43,816 nt of DNA. It comes from CACPJA01 sp964629335. GTDB taxonomy: Bacteria > Pseudomonadota > Gammaproteobacteria > Steroidobacterales > UBA11654. The first letter of the stretch is position 1, and each line of letters opens with the position of its first letter. Where the stretch lies: contig CAZVRH010000009.1 of NCBI GenBank assembly GCA_964629335.1, positions 1 through 43,816 on the forward strand, in the 5' to 3' direction. The translations under genes were made by a program, and so were the position numbers. Below the pieces are notes generated by a model. It made no database searches. It worked only from the letters and a program-made list of their open reading frames with translations, and was not told where the DNA came from. Below, piece by piece: positions 7,824-16,216 of the stretch.

Positions 7824-8291
7824 ATGTCAAAAGTAGTGGTCGGTAAAAAAGTACCTAAATTTGAAGCTTTATTGGATAACAAGAAAACGTTTAAACTAAG
7901 TGAAACCAGAGGTAAAAACCTTGTGCTCTATTTTTACCCAAAAGACAGCACACCAGGATGCACTAAAGAGGGAGAAGATTTTAGGGATCAAAATAAGAAC
8001 TTTATAGAACATAACACTATAGTCATAGGGGTGTCGAGAGATTCTGTGGGCTCTCATGAAAAGTTTATTGGTAAATATAATTTTCCATTTAATTTAATTT
8101 CTGATGAAGATGAAAAGGTGTGTAATTTATTTGATGTTATTAAAGAAAAAAATATGTATGGACGCAAATATATGGGAATAGAAAGAAGTACATTTCTGAT
8201 CGACAAGAATGGGATGCTTGTTAAAGAATGGAGAAAGGTAAAGGTTAAGGGTCATGTCGACGATGTCCTTGAAGCTGTTAAAGAGATATGA
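7824..8291 (+). CDS. bcp: Thioredoxin-dependent peroxiredoxin, Bcp/PrxQ type
   Basis: A 155-residue thiol peroxidase that reduces hydrogen and organic peroxides. A strong ribosome site (GAGGGAATAATG) fixes the start at 7824. The active-site segment is FYPKDSTPGCTKEGEDFRD with the peroxidatic cysteine at C46. In E. coli Bcp the resolving cysteine lies five residues later; here that position is Glu. The only other cysteine is in EKVCNLF near residue 100, so it is either a 1-Cys enzyme or uses that distal cysteine. The rest of the fold (FLIDKNGMLVKEWRKVKVKGHVDDVL) is typical. bepA follows directly with 4 bp between stop and preferred start. Confidence 0.9.
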   Translation: MSKVVVGKKVPKFEALLDNKKTFKLSETRGKNLVLYFYPKDSTPGCTKEGEDFRDQNKNFIEHNTIVIGVSRDSVGSHEKFIGKYNFPFNLISDEDEKVCNLFDVIKEKNMYGRKYMGIERSTFLIDKNGMLVKEWRKVKVKGHVDDVLEAVKEI

Positions 8292-8295
8292 ATTT

Positions 8296-9765
8296 ATGTT
8301 TTTAACTGTTTTAAGGGCAACAATTTTATCTGTTTTATTGTTTAACACTAACACCTCAGTGTTTGCAGAAATAGAGTTGCCCGATCTTGGTAATCCATCA
8401 GACATTTATTTATCAAAAATGGATGAGCCTGCTATTGGAAGAGCTTATTTCAGAAGCTTGAGAGCGCAACGACAAGTTGTCGAAGATCCATTGCTCTCAG
8501 AATACATTCAAAACTTAGGAGAAAAATTGTCCTCAAAAGTTCAAAGTGGTGATTTTAGTTTTAATTACTTCTTTGTGCCTCAAAATTCAATAAATGCCTT
8601 TGCTATGCCAGGAGGCTTTATAGGAGTTCATACAGGCTTATGCGTAAATGCTGATAATGAAAGTCAGTTAGCTTCTGTTCTTGCCCACGAGATCAGTCAC
8701 GTGACACAACGACATATATCAAGACAACTGGGAGACCAGGTACCCAATACAATTCAAGGAGGCCTAATCCTTTTAGGTGCCATATTATTGGGTGCAGCCA
8801 CAGGAAGTCCTGAATTAATGGAAGCTGGTGCATTTGCGGCCCCTGCATTCATGACTCAAGGTCAGATTGATTTTACTAGAGAAATGGAAGTTGAAGCTGA
8901 TGCTATAGGAATTAAAACACTGGGTCTTTCTAATTATGACCCTTATGCCATGGCAGATTTCTTTAATAAACTTTCTACAGGAGATGACCCAAGAAACGCT
9001 GCTTCGATAGAATTTCTAAGAACACATCCAACCTCAGTGAATCGATCAGCGGCAGCTAAAAAACAAGCTAGAAGCATGGCTGTCAACAAAATCGAAGAAT
9101 CACTTGGTTTTGAGCTAGCAAAAAACAGAATTCGCTTTATCGACAGTAATCTACCTGAAAAAACATTGGAGTATTTTGATAGTAAAACAAAAAATATTAA
9201 CCTTAAAAATAACTTAAGTAATAAATCTATCGGAGAACTCTATGGTCTTGCTTTAATCTCAATTGAGTTGGGGCTTCTAGATAAAGCAGAGGCAATCCTG
9301 CTTAAACTGATGCAACAAAATGCAGACTACGGACATTTTCACATTGCATATATGGATTTACTCATTGCTAAAAGGCAACCCTATAAAGCAATTAAATATA
9401 TAAAAGATCGCCTAAAATTATCACCTAGAAATATACCTTTGACACTTGCTTATGCTGAAACAGAGTTAAATTATGGGAATCCTAAAAAATCTCATGAGGT
9501 ATTGCTGGATCTTTTTAATGCCATCCCTCCTTCACCTTCCCAGATTAGACTTATTGCAAACTCAGCCAATCAAGCAGGAGATTATGCAGACTCATATTCA
9601 TACATGGCAGAATACTATTTAAGCATAGGAGACTTTGAAGAAGCCAGAGAACAACTTAGAATTGCATTAACATTCACCTCCTTATCTAAAATTCAAACTG
9701 CCAAGTTTACTGCTAGACTTAATGAAGTAGAAGAATATATAGATGAAATAAAAAGACAAAAATAA
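8296..9765 (+). CDS. bepA: Periplasmic M48 metalloprotease/chaperone with TPR domain, BepA
   Basis: A zinc metalloprotease and chaperone that assists or degrades outer-membrane proteins at the BAM complex. The frame is open from an ATG at 8254 inside bcp. The ATG at 8296, just after the bcp stop, gives a clean Sec signal peptide (MFLTVLRATILSVLLF, ending near SVFA), so it is preferred, giving 489 residues. The HExxH zinc site is in LAHEISHVTQRH (about residues 131-135) and the third ligand glutamate in MEVEADAIG. The C-terminal half is helical with TPR-like repeats, such as LGLLDKAEAILLKLM and IGDFEEAREQLRIAL. Length matches E. coli BepA (487). It overlaps mlaA by one base. Confidence 0.9.
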   Translation: MFLTVLRATILSVLLFNTNTSVFAEIELPDLGNPSDIYLSKMDEPAIGRAYFRSLRAQRQVVEDPLLSEYIQNLGEKLSSKVQSGDFSFNYFFVPQNSINAFAMPGGFIGVHTGLCVNADNESQLASVLAHEISHVTQRHISRQLGDQVPNTIQGGLILLGAILLGAATGSPELMEAGAFAAPAFMTQGQIDFTREMEVEADAIGIKTLGLSNYDPYAMADFFNKLSTGDDPRNAASIEFLRTHPTSVNRSAAAKKQARSMAVNKIEESLGFELAKNRIRFIDSNLPEKTLEYFDSKTKNINLKNNLSNKSIGELYGLALISIELGLLDKAEAILLKLMQQNADYGHFHIAYMDLLIAKRQPYKAIKYIKDRLKLSPRNIPLTLAYAETELNYGNPKKSHEVLLDLFNAIPPSPSQIRLIANSANQAGDYADSYSYMAEYYLSIGDFEEAREQLRIALTFTSLSKIQTAKFTARLNEVEEYIDEIKRQK

Positions 9766-10499
9766 TGAAATCGTACTTGTATAGATACTTAACTGTACCT
9801 CTTTTGTTGTTAATCCTAAGTGGATGCAGCTTTCAAGGTGCTCTAGCACCTATTGAAGAAGACCCGTACGAAACAGTAAATCGATCAATCTATGAATTTA
9901 ATGAAAATCTTGATAAAGCGTTACTAGAACCGGTTGCTGATAGTTATGATTATGTTATCCCTGAGCTTCTTCAAACTGGTGTACAGAATTTCTTCAGTAA
10001 TGCCAATTATCCAGTAACAATTGTTAATCAAATACTCCAAGGCAAGTTCAGTGAATCTGCTGAAAGTTTATTTAGATTTACAATTAATACAACGATTGGT
10101 ATAGCTGGACTTTTCGATCCAGCTACAAATCTTGGTTTTGAATTGGCGAAAGAAGATTTTGGGCAAACACTAGGAGTTTGGGGTATAGATTCAGGATCAT
10201 ACCTTATGACCCCATTATTTGGGCCATACACTTTCAGACATGCTTTTGGTGATATAGTTGATAACCTATTCAGTCCCATTAATTATATCGACGATACTGC
10301 AACTAAATACTCAATCAAGCTTATAGACAAAATTCAAGAACGATCAGATTTATCTGCACTTGAAGAAGAGCTATATGGCTCATATGATCCTTATCAATAC
10401 ATAAGAGACTCTTATATCCAAAACCGGGATTACAAAGTAAATGATGGGCTTATGGAAGATGATTTGGGCGACGACACTTTTGATCTAGAAGATTTCTAA
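9765..10499 (+). CDS. mlaA: Outer-membrane lipid asymmetry lipoprotein MlaA (VacJ)
   Basis: A 244-residue lipoprotein that removes mislocalised phospholipids from the outer leaflet of the outer membrane and passes them to MlaC. The signal ends in the lipobox LILSGC (Cys about 21). Family features are DPYETVNRSIYEFNENLDK, NFFSNANYPVTIVNQILQGK, FRFTINTTIGIAGLFDPA and the DFGQTLGVWG block. The C-terminus is acidic. Its start shares a base with the bepA stop (TAATG), so it is translationally coupled to the protease. Its 3' end overlaps the 3' end of mlaC on the other strand by 15 bp. Confidence 0.93.
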   Translation: MKSYLYRYLTVPLLLLILSGCSFQGALAPIEEDPYETVNRSIYEFNENLDKALLEPVADSYDYVIPELLQTGVQNFFSNANYPVTIVNQILQGKFSESAESLFRFTINTTIGIAGLFDPATNLGFELAKEDFGQTLGVWGIDSGSYLMTPLFGPYTFRHAFGDIVDNLFSPINYIDDTATKYSIKLIDKIQERSDLSALEEELYGSYDPYQYIRDSYIQNRDYKVNDGLMEDDLGDDTFDLEDF

Positions 10500-11087
10500 T
10501 CGTTCAATTACTGCATCAAGTCCTTTAGCATTAATTTCAGCATTAAATTGGTTGCGATAATTTTTAATGTACGAAACACCTTCTATTTTTACATCATAAA
10601 ATCGCCACCCTTCTTTAAATTTTCCAAAACTGAAGTTCATAGGAATAAGTTCTCCTTGATACATCACCTCAGAGTGAACTGTAATTTTCTTAGTCTCTAA
10701 AGATATGTTTTCATGATTTAGAACATTAATCTGGCTCACGTCAAAATTTAATATTGTAAGTGCATATGAACGCACTAGAGATTGGTACAACCCTTCAGTA
10801 AATCTTTCACGCTGTATAATTGTTGCTGAATTCCAGTGCCGATTTAAAACCAACCTACCGGCGTATTTTTTTTGAAAGTACGGTGATAATGTTTTGTCTA
10901 TAATTGAGTAGAGTTCTTCTCTTTCATTATCCAATCTCGTCCTGTTTTCATCACCGCCTAAACTTAGTGTCATTGAGTCGATAGATGACCGGATCATTTC
11001 ATATGGCTCTAATTCAATTTCAGCTGAAACAATTGCTGAAATAAAAAGAAAAATAGTGAATATAAGTCTGGGTAGATAAATACTCAT
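10485..11087 (-). CDS. mlaC: Periplasmic phospholipid-binding protein MlaC
   Basis: A 200-residue Tol_Tol_Ttg2 (MlaC) family protein. A Sec signal peptide (MSIYLPRLIFTIFLFISA, cut near VSA) is followed by the MlaC fold: ITDKTLSPYF-like segment IIDKTLSPYFQKKYAGRLVL, then RERFTEGLYQSLVRSYALTIL, and the conserved GWRFYDVKIEGVSYIKNYRNQF. It shuttles phospholipid between MlaA in the outer membrane and the inner-membrane MlaFEDB importer. The gene is not beside mlaFED here; it lies 13 bp downstream of the aldolase gene on the same strand and faces mlaA tail to tail. No strong ribosome site is visible, so coupling to the aldolase message is possible. Confidence 0.9.
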   Translation of the reverse strand: MSIYLPRLIFTIFLFISAIVSAEIELEPYEMIRSSIDSMTLSLGGDENRTRLDNEREELYSIIDKTLSPYFQKKYAGRLVLNRHWNSATIIQRERFTEGLYQSLVRSYALTILNFDVSQINVLNHENISLETKKITVHSEVMYQGELIPMNFSFGKFKEGWRFYDVKIEGVSYIKNYRNQFNAEINAKGLDAVIERLEIF

Positions 11088-11100
11088 AAGATTTACTATT

Positions 11101-12120
11101 TCAGCCTACTTCTTCCATTTGAGGGTTATAATTTCCGGTTCGAGCTAGACTATTGAGCCTTGATCTTTTTAAAAAAGCATTTTGACCGGATTCAAGATTT
11201 TCATCAGAACCTGACCATGCTTTTAACGGTTGTGCTTGTAAAGCTCTCCCATAGGAAAAAGATAGCTGCCAAGGGTGTGGTCCCATTTCGTTCATTGAGC
11301 TTAAATGTGCAGTTGCTTCTTCTGAAGTTTGACCGCCAGAAAGAAATGCGATGCCTGGAACATCATTTGGTACACATTCGCTAAGACATTTGACCGTTGC
11401 GCTGGCCACTGTGGCAACATCAGCTCTGTTATTAGCTTCGGTTCCTGAAATGACCATGTTGGGTTTAAGTATGATTCCATTGAGTGCTACTTTCTGATCT
11501 TCCAGTGATCTAAAAACATGCTTTAACACTTGAGCAGTAACAGAATAGCATTTATCTATATCGTGATTACCATCCATTAATATCTCTGGCTCTACAATAG
11601 GAACCATCTTAGCTTCCTGGCATAAAGCAGAATATCTAGCTAATGCATGTGCATTTACATCAATACAAGCGGTACTTGGTTTATCATCACTAATACTTAA
11701 AACTGCCCTCCATTTGGCAAACCTTGCACCCAAAGCATAGTACTCCTCTAGTCTTTGTCTTAAGCCGTCTAGTCCTTCAGTAATTTTTTCACCCGGATGC
11801 ATTGGTAAATCTTTAGCTCCTTTATCAACTTTTATCCCAGGAACAATCCCAAGAGATGTCAAATACTCAGCAAAAGGGACACCTTCGTTTGTAGATTGCC
11901 TAAGTGTTTCATCAAATAGAATTACACCACTTATGTAGTCTGAAATACCAGGGGCAGTAAACAGCATATTACGATAGGTTTGGCGACTCTGTTCCGTCGA
12001 TTCCGTGTCTATTGAAGCAAATCTGTTAGCAATTGTTGGTGTACTTTCATCAGCTGCTAATATCCCTTTATTAGGCGCTACCATTGATTGAGCAATTGAG
12101 TTAAGTGAACTTAGATCCAT
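11101..12120 (-). CDS. Class I fructose-bisphosphate aldolase
   Basis: A Schiff-base aldolase that cleaves fructose-1,6-bisphosphate to DHAP and glyceraldehyde-3-phosphate in glycolysis and runs in reverse for gluconeogenesis. The start at 12120 (MDLSSLNSIAQ) follows a strong GGAG site, and a TATAAT at 12146-12151 lies inside the longer frame that opens at 12171; the shorter 339-residue form is therefore taken. Motifs are LAADESTPTIANRF, GIILKPNMV with the imine-forming lysine, IAFLSGGQTSEEAT, and SFSYGRALQAQPLKAW. It is the animal/plant-like class I type; many gammaproteobacteria rely instead on class II FbaA. It is divergent from the SUF operon and has mlaC 13 bp downstream. Confidence 0.93.
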   Translation of the reverse strand: MDLSSLNSIAQSMVAPNKGILAADESTPTIANRFASIDTESTEQSRQTYRNMLFTAPGISDYISGVILFDETLRQSTNEGVPFAEYLTSLGIVPGIKVDKGAKDLPMHPGEKITEGLDGLRQRLEEYYALGARFAKWRAVLSISDDKPSTACIDVNAHALARYSALCQEAKMVPIVEPEILMDGNHDIDKCYSVTAQVLKHVFRSLEDQKVALNGIILKPNMVISGTEANNRADVATVASATVKCLSECVPNDVPGIAFLSGGQTSEEATAHLSSMNEMGPHPWQLSFSYGRALQAQPLKAWSGSDENLESGQNAFLKRSRLNSLARTGNYNPQMEEVG

Positions 12121-12145
12121 TATATTCTCCTTTGTTATGGTGATA

Positions 12146-12151
12146 ATTATA
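12146..12151 (-). promoter_or_regulatory. TATAAT -10 box of the aldolase gene
   Basis: On the minus strand a perfect TATAAT lies 25 bp upstream of the chosen aldolase ATG, giving a 5' leader of about 20 nt that carries the GGAG ribosome site. No convincing -35 is seen at 16-18 bp, so an activator may assist. Confidence 0.45.
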
Positions 12152-12206
12152 ACCAAGTTGGATGACCTCATACACCATTGATTGTAAAAAATACCTTCTT
12201 TATTGA

Positions 12207-12239
12207 TTGCAAAGATACTAAAGTGGACTAAAATAGTCC
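12207..12239 (+). promoter_or_regulatory. SUF operon promoter with IscR type-1-like palindrome
   Basis: GGACTA (12225-12230), AAA, TAGTCC (12234-12239) is a perfect 6-bp-arm palindrome. Its core GACTAAAATAGTC fits the GACTRWWWYAGTC core of the Escherichia coli IscR type-1 site, the class bound by [2Fe-2S] IscR. It overlaps a candidate promoter: TTGCAA at 12207-12212, 16 bp, TAAAAT at 12229-12234. The next gene is an Rrf2/IscR-family regulator, so autorepression by the Fe-S-loaded protein is the likely logic. Binding is inferred from sequence only. Confidence 0.6.
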
Positions 12240-12267
12240 CATATATATAAATTGAGTGTAAATTGTT

Positions 12268-12720
12268 GTGCTAAGAATTAAGAAAATGACCGATTATGCA
12301 GTTCTGATTTTATCAAATCTCGCTATGCATGATGATTTTTTAACTGCAAAGGAAATTGCCTCATCCACCCATATTTCTTTACCTACCGTTAAAAAATTAC
12401 TAAAACAATTAAATAAAAAGGGATTGGTTACTTCTAGACAGGGAGTTCTAGGGGGTTATACCCTGCATTCAGATGCAAAAAAAATCAGTGTTGCCCTACT
12501 CTTAACCGCCTTAGAAGGTAATCTATCGATCACCCAGTGTGCAAGCACAAATGATAAATGTTCTGTAGAAGACTTTTGTCATATCGGGAACGCATGGCAA
12601 CTAATTAACCAAAGAGTCTTTGCCTCACTTAATGACTTAACACTAATGGATTTAATTAAACCCCAACGAATTGAACACTATTTAAGTACATCAATCCCCA
12701 TTGCTAGATCTGAACACTAA
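12268..12720 (+). CDS. Rrf2-family SUF operon regulator
   Basis: A 150-residue IscR-like regulator, first gene of the SUF operon, of the gammaproteobacterial SUF-associated Rrf2 type. A GTG start at 12268 gives MLRIKKMTDYAVLIL, matching the usual N-terminus (MLRxxKxTDYA); the internal ATG at 12286 would truncate it. The winged helix includes AKEIASSTHISLPTVKKLLKQL and SRQGVLGGYTL. Three cysteines in QCASTNDKCSVEDFCHI are positioned like the Fe-S ligands of IscR. It probably senses Fe-S status and represses through the palindrome at 12225-12239. The Shine-Dalgarno is weak. Confidence 0.88.
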   Translation: MLRIKKMTDYAVLILSNLAMHDDFLTAKEIASSTHISLPTVKKLLKQLNKKGLVTSRQGVLGGYTLHSDAKKISVALLLTALEGNLSITQCASTNDKCSVEDFCHIGNAWQLINQRVFASLNDLTLMDLIKPQRIEHYLSTSIPIARSEH

Positions 12721-12739
12721 ACTGGAAACTGGTTTTAAA

Positions 12740-14188
12740 ATGGAAAAACAGCAGAACAAAGAGATCAATGAATTCTTAAAGAAAGGTTATGAATATGGAT
12801 TCAAAACAGACATTGAATCTGAAACCCTACCTCCAGGGATAAATGAAAATGTCATAAAAATTATCTCCGCAAAAAAGAAAGAGCCTGAATTTCTATTAAA
12901 TTGGAGATTGAAAGCATTTGCTCATTGGAAAAATTTAGAATCTCCTAAATGGAGTAAATTGAATATTGAACCTATTGACTATCAGTCGATTTCTTATTTC
13001 TCCAAACCAAAACAGAACGATGGACCAAAAACCCTAGATGAAGTTGACCCTAAATTACTAGAAACTTATGAAAAACTTGGTATTCCCTTACACGAAAGAG
13101 CTAAATTAGCTGGGGTGGCGGTTGATGCTGTTTTTGATAGTGTTTCAGTTGTAACAACTTTTAAAGATAAATTAGCTGAAGCTGGAGTTATTTTTTGCTC
13201 TTTTTCCGAAGCTGTACAAGATCATCCCGATTTAATTAAGAAGTATCTTGGTAAGGTAGTCCCTTATCGTGATAACTATTTTGCTGCCTTGAATGCTGCA
13301 GTATTCTCTGATGGCACCTTTGTTTATATTCCGAAAGGTGTGAGATGCCCAATGGAATTATCAACTTACTTTAGAATCAATGAAGCTAAAACTGGACAGT
13401 TTGAAAGAACATTGATAGTTGCTGATGAAGATAGCTATGTAAGCTATCTTGAAGGTTGCACTGCACCAATGAGAGATGAAAATCAACTTCATGCAGCAGT
13501 GGTTGAATTGATTGCTCTTAATGATGCTGAAATCAAATATTCAACTGTTCAAAACTGGTATCCCGGAGATGAGTTAGGAAAAGGAGGTATTTATAATTTC
13601 GTGACCAAACGGGGAGACTGTAGAGGTGATAATTCAAAAATTTCATGGACACAGATAGAAACTGGTTCAGCTATCACATGGAAATACCCCAGCTGTATTT
13701 TAAGAGGTGATAATTCTTCAGGTGAATTCCATTCAATAGCTCTAACCAATAACCTCCAACAAGCTGATACCGGAACAAAAATGATACATCTAGGTAAGAA
13801 CACTAAAAGCAAAATCATTAGTAAAGGTATTTCCGCTAAATCCTCACAAAATACTTACAGAGGTTTAGTTTCTATGTCTAAAGGTGCAGTGTGTTCAAGA
13901 AATTACACACAATGTGATTCTTTATTAATTGGTGATAAATCAGGAGCTCATACCTTTCCTTCAATTAATGTTAAAAACTCAAGCTCGACTCTTGAACATG
14001 AGGCGACGACTTCAAAAATTTCAGATGATCAATTGTTCTATTGTCTACAACGAGGTATTAACGAGGAAGATGCTATTGGACTGATAGTGAGCGGTTTCTG
14101 CAAAGAAGTCTTAAATGAACTACCAATGGAATTTGCTGTTGAAGCAAGAGCTCTTCTCCAAGTTAATCTTGAGGGTGCTGTTGGGTAA
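12740..14188 (+). CDS. sufB: Fe-S cluster assembly scaffold SufB
   Basis: A 482-residue SufB, the main scaffold subunit of the SufBC2D complex on which Fe-S clusters are built. The frame opens at 12701 inside the regulator gene, but the ATG at 12740 after that gene's stop gives the normal N-terminus (MEKQQNKEINEFLKKGYEYGF). Diagnostic segments are VFCSFSEAVQDHPDL-type IFCSFSEAVQDHPDLI, YIPKGVRCPMELSTYFRIN, SYLEGCTAPMRDENQLHAAVVE, and GAVCSRNYTQCDSLLIGD with the conserved cysteines. It begins 19 bp after the regulator and is followed by sufC within 5 bp. Confidence 0.96.
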   Translation: MEKQQNKEINEFLKKGYEYGFKTDIESETLPPGINENVIKIISAKKKEPEFLLNWRLKAFAHWKNLESPKWSKLNIEPIDYQSISYFSKPKQNDGPKTLDEVDPKLLETYEKLGIPLHERAKLAGVAVDAVFDSVSVVTTFKDKLAEAGVIFCSFSEAVQDHPDLIKKYLGKVVPYRDNYFAALNAAVFSDGTFVYIPKGVRCPMELSTYFRINEAKTGQFERTLIVADEDSYVSYLEGCTAPMRDENQLHAAVVELIALNDAEIKYSTVQNWYPGDELGKGGIYNFVTKRGDCRGDNSKISWTQIETGSAITWKYPSCILRGDNSSGEFHSIALTNNLQQADTGTKMIHLGKNTKSKIISKGISAKSSQNTYRGLVSMSKGAVCSRNYTQCDSLLIGDKSGAHTFPSINVKNSSSTLEHEATTSKISDDQLFYCLQRGINEEDAIGLIVSGFCKEVLNELPMEFAVEARALLQVNLEGAVG

Positions 14189-14192
14189 GAAA

Positions 14193-14960
14193 ATGAACAC
14201 TAATATAGAATATATTCTAGAAATTAATGATCTGTCAGTATCTACAGAGGGCAGTAAAATACTCGACGGTTTAAATCTGAGTATTCGAATGGGTGAAACC
14301 CATGCAATTATGGGTCCTAATGGTTCAGGCAAGAGTACACTGGCAAAAACCATAGCTGGTCACACAGACTATAAGGTAATCAATGGCGCTATAAAATTTC
14401 TAGGTGAAGATCTACTTTCTATACCGATTGAAGAACGATCAAATTTAGGTCTCTTTCTTGGCTTTCAATATCCAATAGAAATCCCTGGACTGTCCAATAC
14501 TGCATTTCTAAAAGCTGCAATAAATGCTCAAAGAAAGTACAACGATTTAAAGGACATCACTGCTAATGAATTCTTATTAGAGTTAAAGACTAAAGCTGAT
14601 CAACTAGGATTAGATCAAAGCTTTCTTTCTCGAGGTGTTAATGAAGGGTTCTCTGGAGGTGAAAAGAAGAGAAATGAGATTCTTCAGATGTTGATGTTGA
14701 AACCTAAAGTATCCATTCTAGATGAAACAGATTCAGGCCTAGATATTGATTCAATGAAAATTGTGGCTGATGGAGTTAATTCAACTCGCTCTAAAATGAC
14801 GTCAACCATTGTTATCACCCACTATGAGAGACTTTTAAATTATATAAAACCAGATTATGTGCATGTTATTAGTGATGGGAGAATTATTAAGACGGGTGAT
14901 TCTAGTTTGGCTAATCAATTAGAAGAAAAAGGTTATGAATGGTTAATCAAGAAAAAATAA
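14193..14960 (+). CDS. sufC: SUF ATPase SufC
   Basis: The ABC-type ATPase of the SufBCD complex, 255 residues from the ATG at 14193 (MNTNIEYILEIND). The longer frame from 14115 would add 26 residues encoded inside sufB and is rejected. Walker A is GPNGSGKST, the ABC signature is SGGEKKRNEILQM, and Walker B is VSILDETDSGLDID. It has no membrane segments, as expected for a soluble ATPase that remodels SufB and SufD. A GGGTAAGAAA ribosome site overlaps the sufB stop, and its 3' end overlaps sufD by 22 bp. Confidence 0.95.
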   Translation: MNTNIEYILEINDLSVSTEGSKILDGLNLSIRMGETHAIMGPNGSGKSTLAKTIAGHTDYKVINGAIKFLGEDLLSIPIEERSNLGLFLGFQYPIEIPGLSNTAFLKAAINAQRKYNDLKDITANEFLLELKTKADQLGLDQSFLSRGVNEGFSGGEKKRNEILQMLMLKPKVSILDETDSGLDIDSMKIVADGVNSTRSKMTSTIVITHYERLLNYIKPDYVHVISDGRIIKTGDSSLANQLEEKGYEWLIKKK

Positions 14961-16210
14961 AAACATTAATTGATTCTAGAACTATTAAAGAAATAAACCC
15001 AGTCCCATCAGGTTATCCAGAGTGGTTTAATGACTTTAAGCGTCTCTCTATAGAAAATTTAATGGGTCAATATTTACCCTCTAATAAAGATAATCAATGG
15101 GAGTCCACAAGAATTAGCTCCTTAACTGAACTTCTAATCAAAAATGATTTTATAAAAAACAATAAAATAAAATACTCAGATGACAAAGATCAGGGTAAAG
15201 ATAAAAGTACTATCACTATTGAATTCAGGAATGGACAATACTTCTGTCCTGACGAGCTTCCTGGTTACATTAAAATTTTAAGCCAGAGTAAAAATAAAGA
15301 TCGATTTAGAAAGATTCTTGATATTGACATGAAAAAAGACAGTTCTTTCTCGTCGACTCTTAATTCTGCTATGTTAACGGATCTTCTTCTTATAGAAACA
15401 TCTATAAATCAGAAAATTGACACAATGATTCATATTGTAAATCATTCTACTCAGCAAGCCATATTGGCTCCAAGAATTGAAATTCATTTAGCAGAGAATA
15501 GTTCATTGAAGATTTTCGAAGAAATAAACTCCTCTGATGCTTCGATTATTAATCATGTATTAGGAATAGATTGCCAAAAAAAAGCTGAGATAGAATTTTA
15601 TAAAATAATTCACTCTCAAAATAACTCTCATTATCTTGGAACGCAAAATATTAAAATCCATGAAGATGCCTTATTAAACTGCTTTCTATGGGATTATGGT
15701 GGTGACACTTCAAAAACAGAAACTGATACCAAATTATCAGGTCAAGAGTCGCAATTTAATTATTCAGCTCTTTTTACTCCTATTGATGATTTGCACTCAG
15801 GAAGTCAAATAAAGGTTCATCATCAAGCAAATAGAACGAAAAGCAGAGTAAAAGTTAGGGGGGTTTTAAAAGATCAATCTTCAGGAGCTTTTTATGGAAA
15901 GGTAAAAGTTAACCCGGATGTTATTAAAACCTCAGCATTAATGGAGAATAAAAACCTATTACTGTCAGATGAGGCAAATATCTCAACAAAACCAATCCTA
16001 GAAATATATAACGATGATACCGAGTGTTCTCATAGTGCGACCTCAGGGTCTATTGATGAAGAAAAACTCTTCTATCTTAAATCCCGTGGGATCGATGAAA
16101 TACAGGCAAAAAGTTTTTTAATAAAATCATTTATTGAGGAAATCTCTGGCGGGGTAAAAAACAAGAAAATAAATGAGGCCTTCAAAAATTATTTCACGAC
16201 GAAGAGTTGA
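14939..16210 (+). CDS. sufD: Fe-S cluster assembly protein SufD
   Basis: A 423-residue SufD, the SufB paralogue of the SufBC2D scaffold. The N-terminal half is divergent, lysine-rich and helical; the C-terminal beta-helix region is clear: GSQIKVHHQANRTKSRVKVRG, SGAFYGKVKVNPDVIKT, and DDTECSHSATSGSIDEEKLFYLKSRGI, which holds the conserved Cys-Ser-His involved in cluster assembly. It starts inside the end of sufC (22-bp overlap), a common arrangement for this pair, and ends 6 bp before sufS. Confidence 0.93.
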   Translation: MVNQEKIKTLIDSRTIKEINPVPSGYPEWFNDFKRLSIENLMGQYLPSNKDNQWESTRISSLTELLIKNDFIKNNKIKYSDDKDQGKDKSTITIEFRNGQYFCPDELPGYIKILSQSKNKDRFRKILDIDMKKDSSFSSTLNSAMLTDLLLIETSINQKIDTMIHIVNHSTQQAILAPRIEIHLAENSSLKIFEEINSSDASIINHVLGIDCQKKAEIEFYKIIHSQNNSHYLGTQNIKIHEDALLNCFLWDYGGDTSKTETDTKLSGQESQFNYSALFTPIDDLHSGSQIKVHHQANRTKSRVKVRGVLKDQSSGAFYGKVKVNPDVIKTSALMENKNLLLSDEANISTKPILEIYNDDTECSHSATSGSIDEEKLFYLKSRGIDEIQAKSFLIKSFIEEISGGVKNKKINEAFKNYFTTKS

Positions 16211-16216
16211 ACGACC

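Noticed and set aside
12121..12171. Longer aldolase start at 12171
   Set aside because: A TATAAT lies inside the extension and a strong GGAG site precedes the internal ATG at 12120, which matches the family N-terminus.
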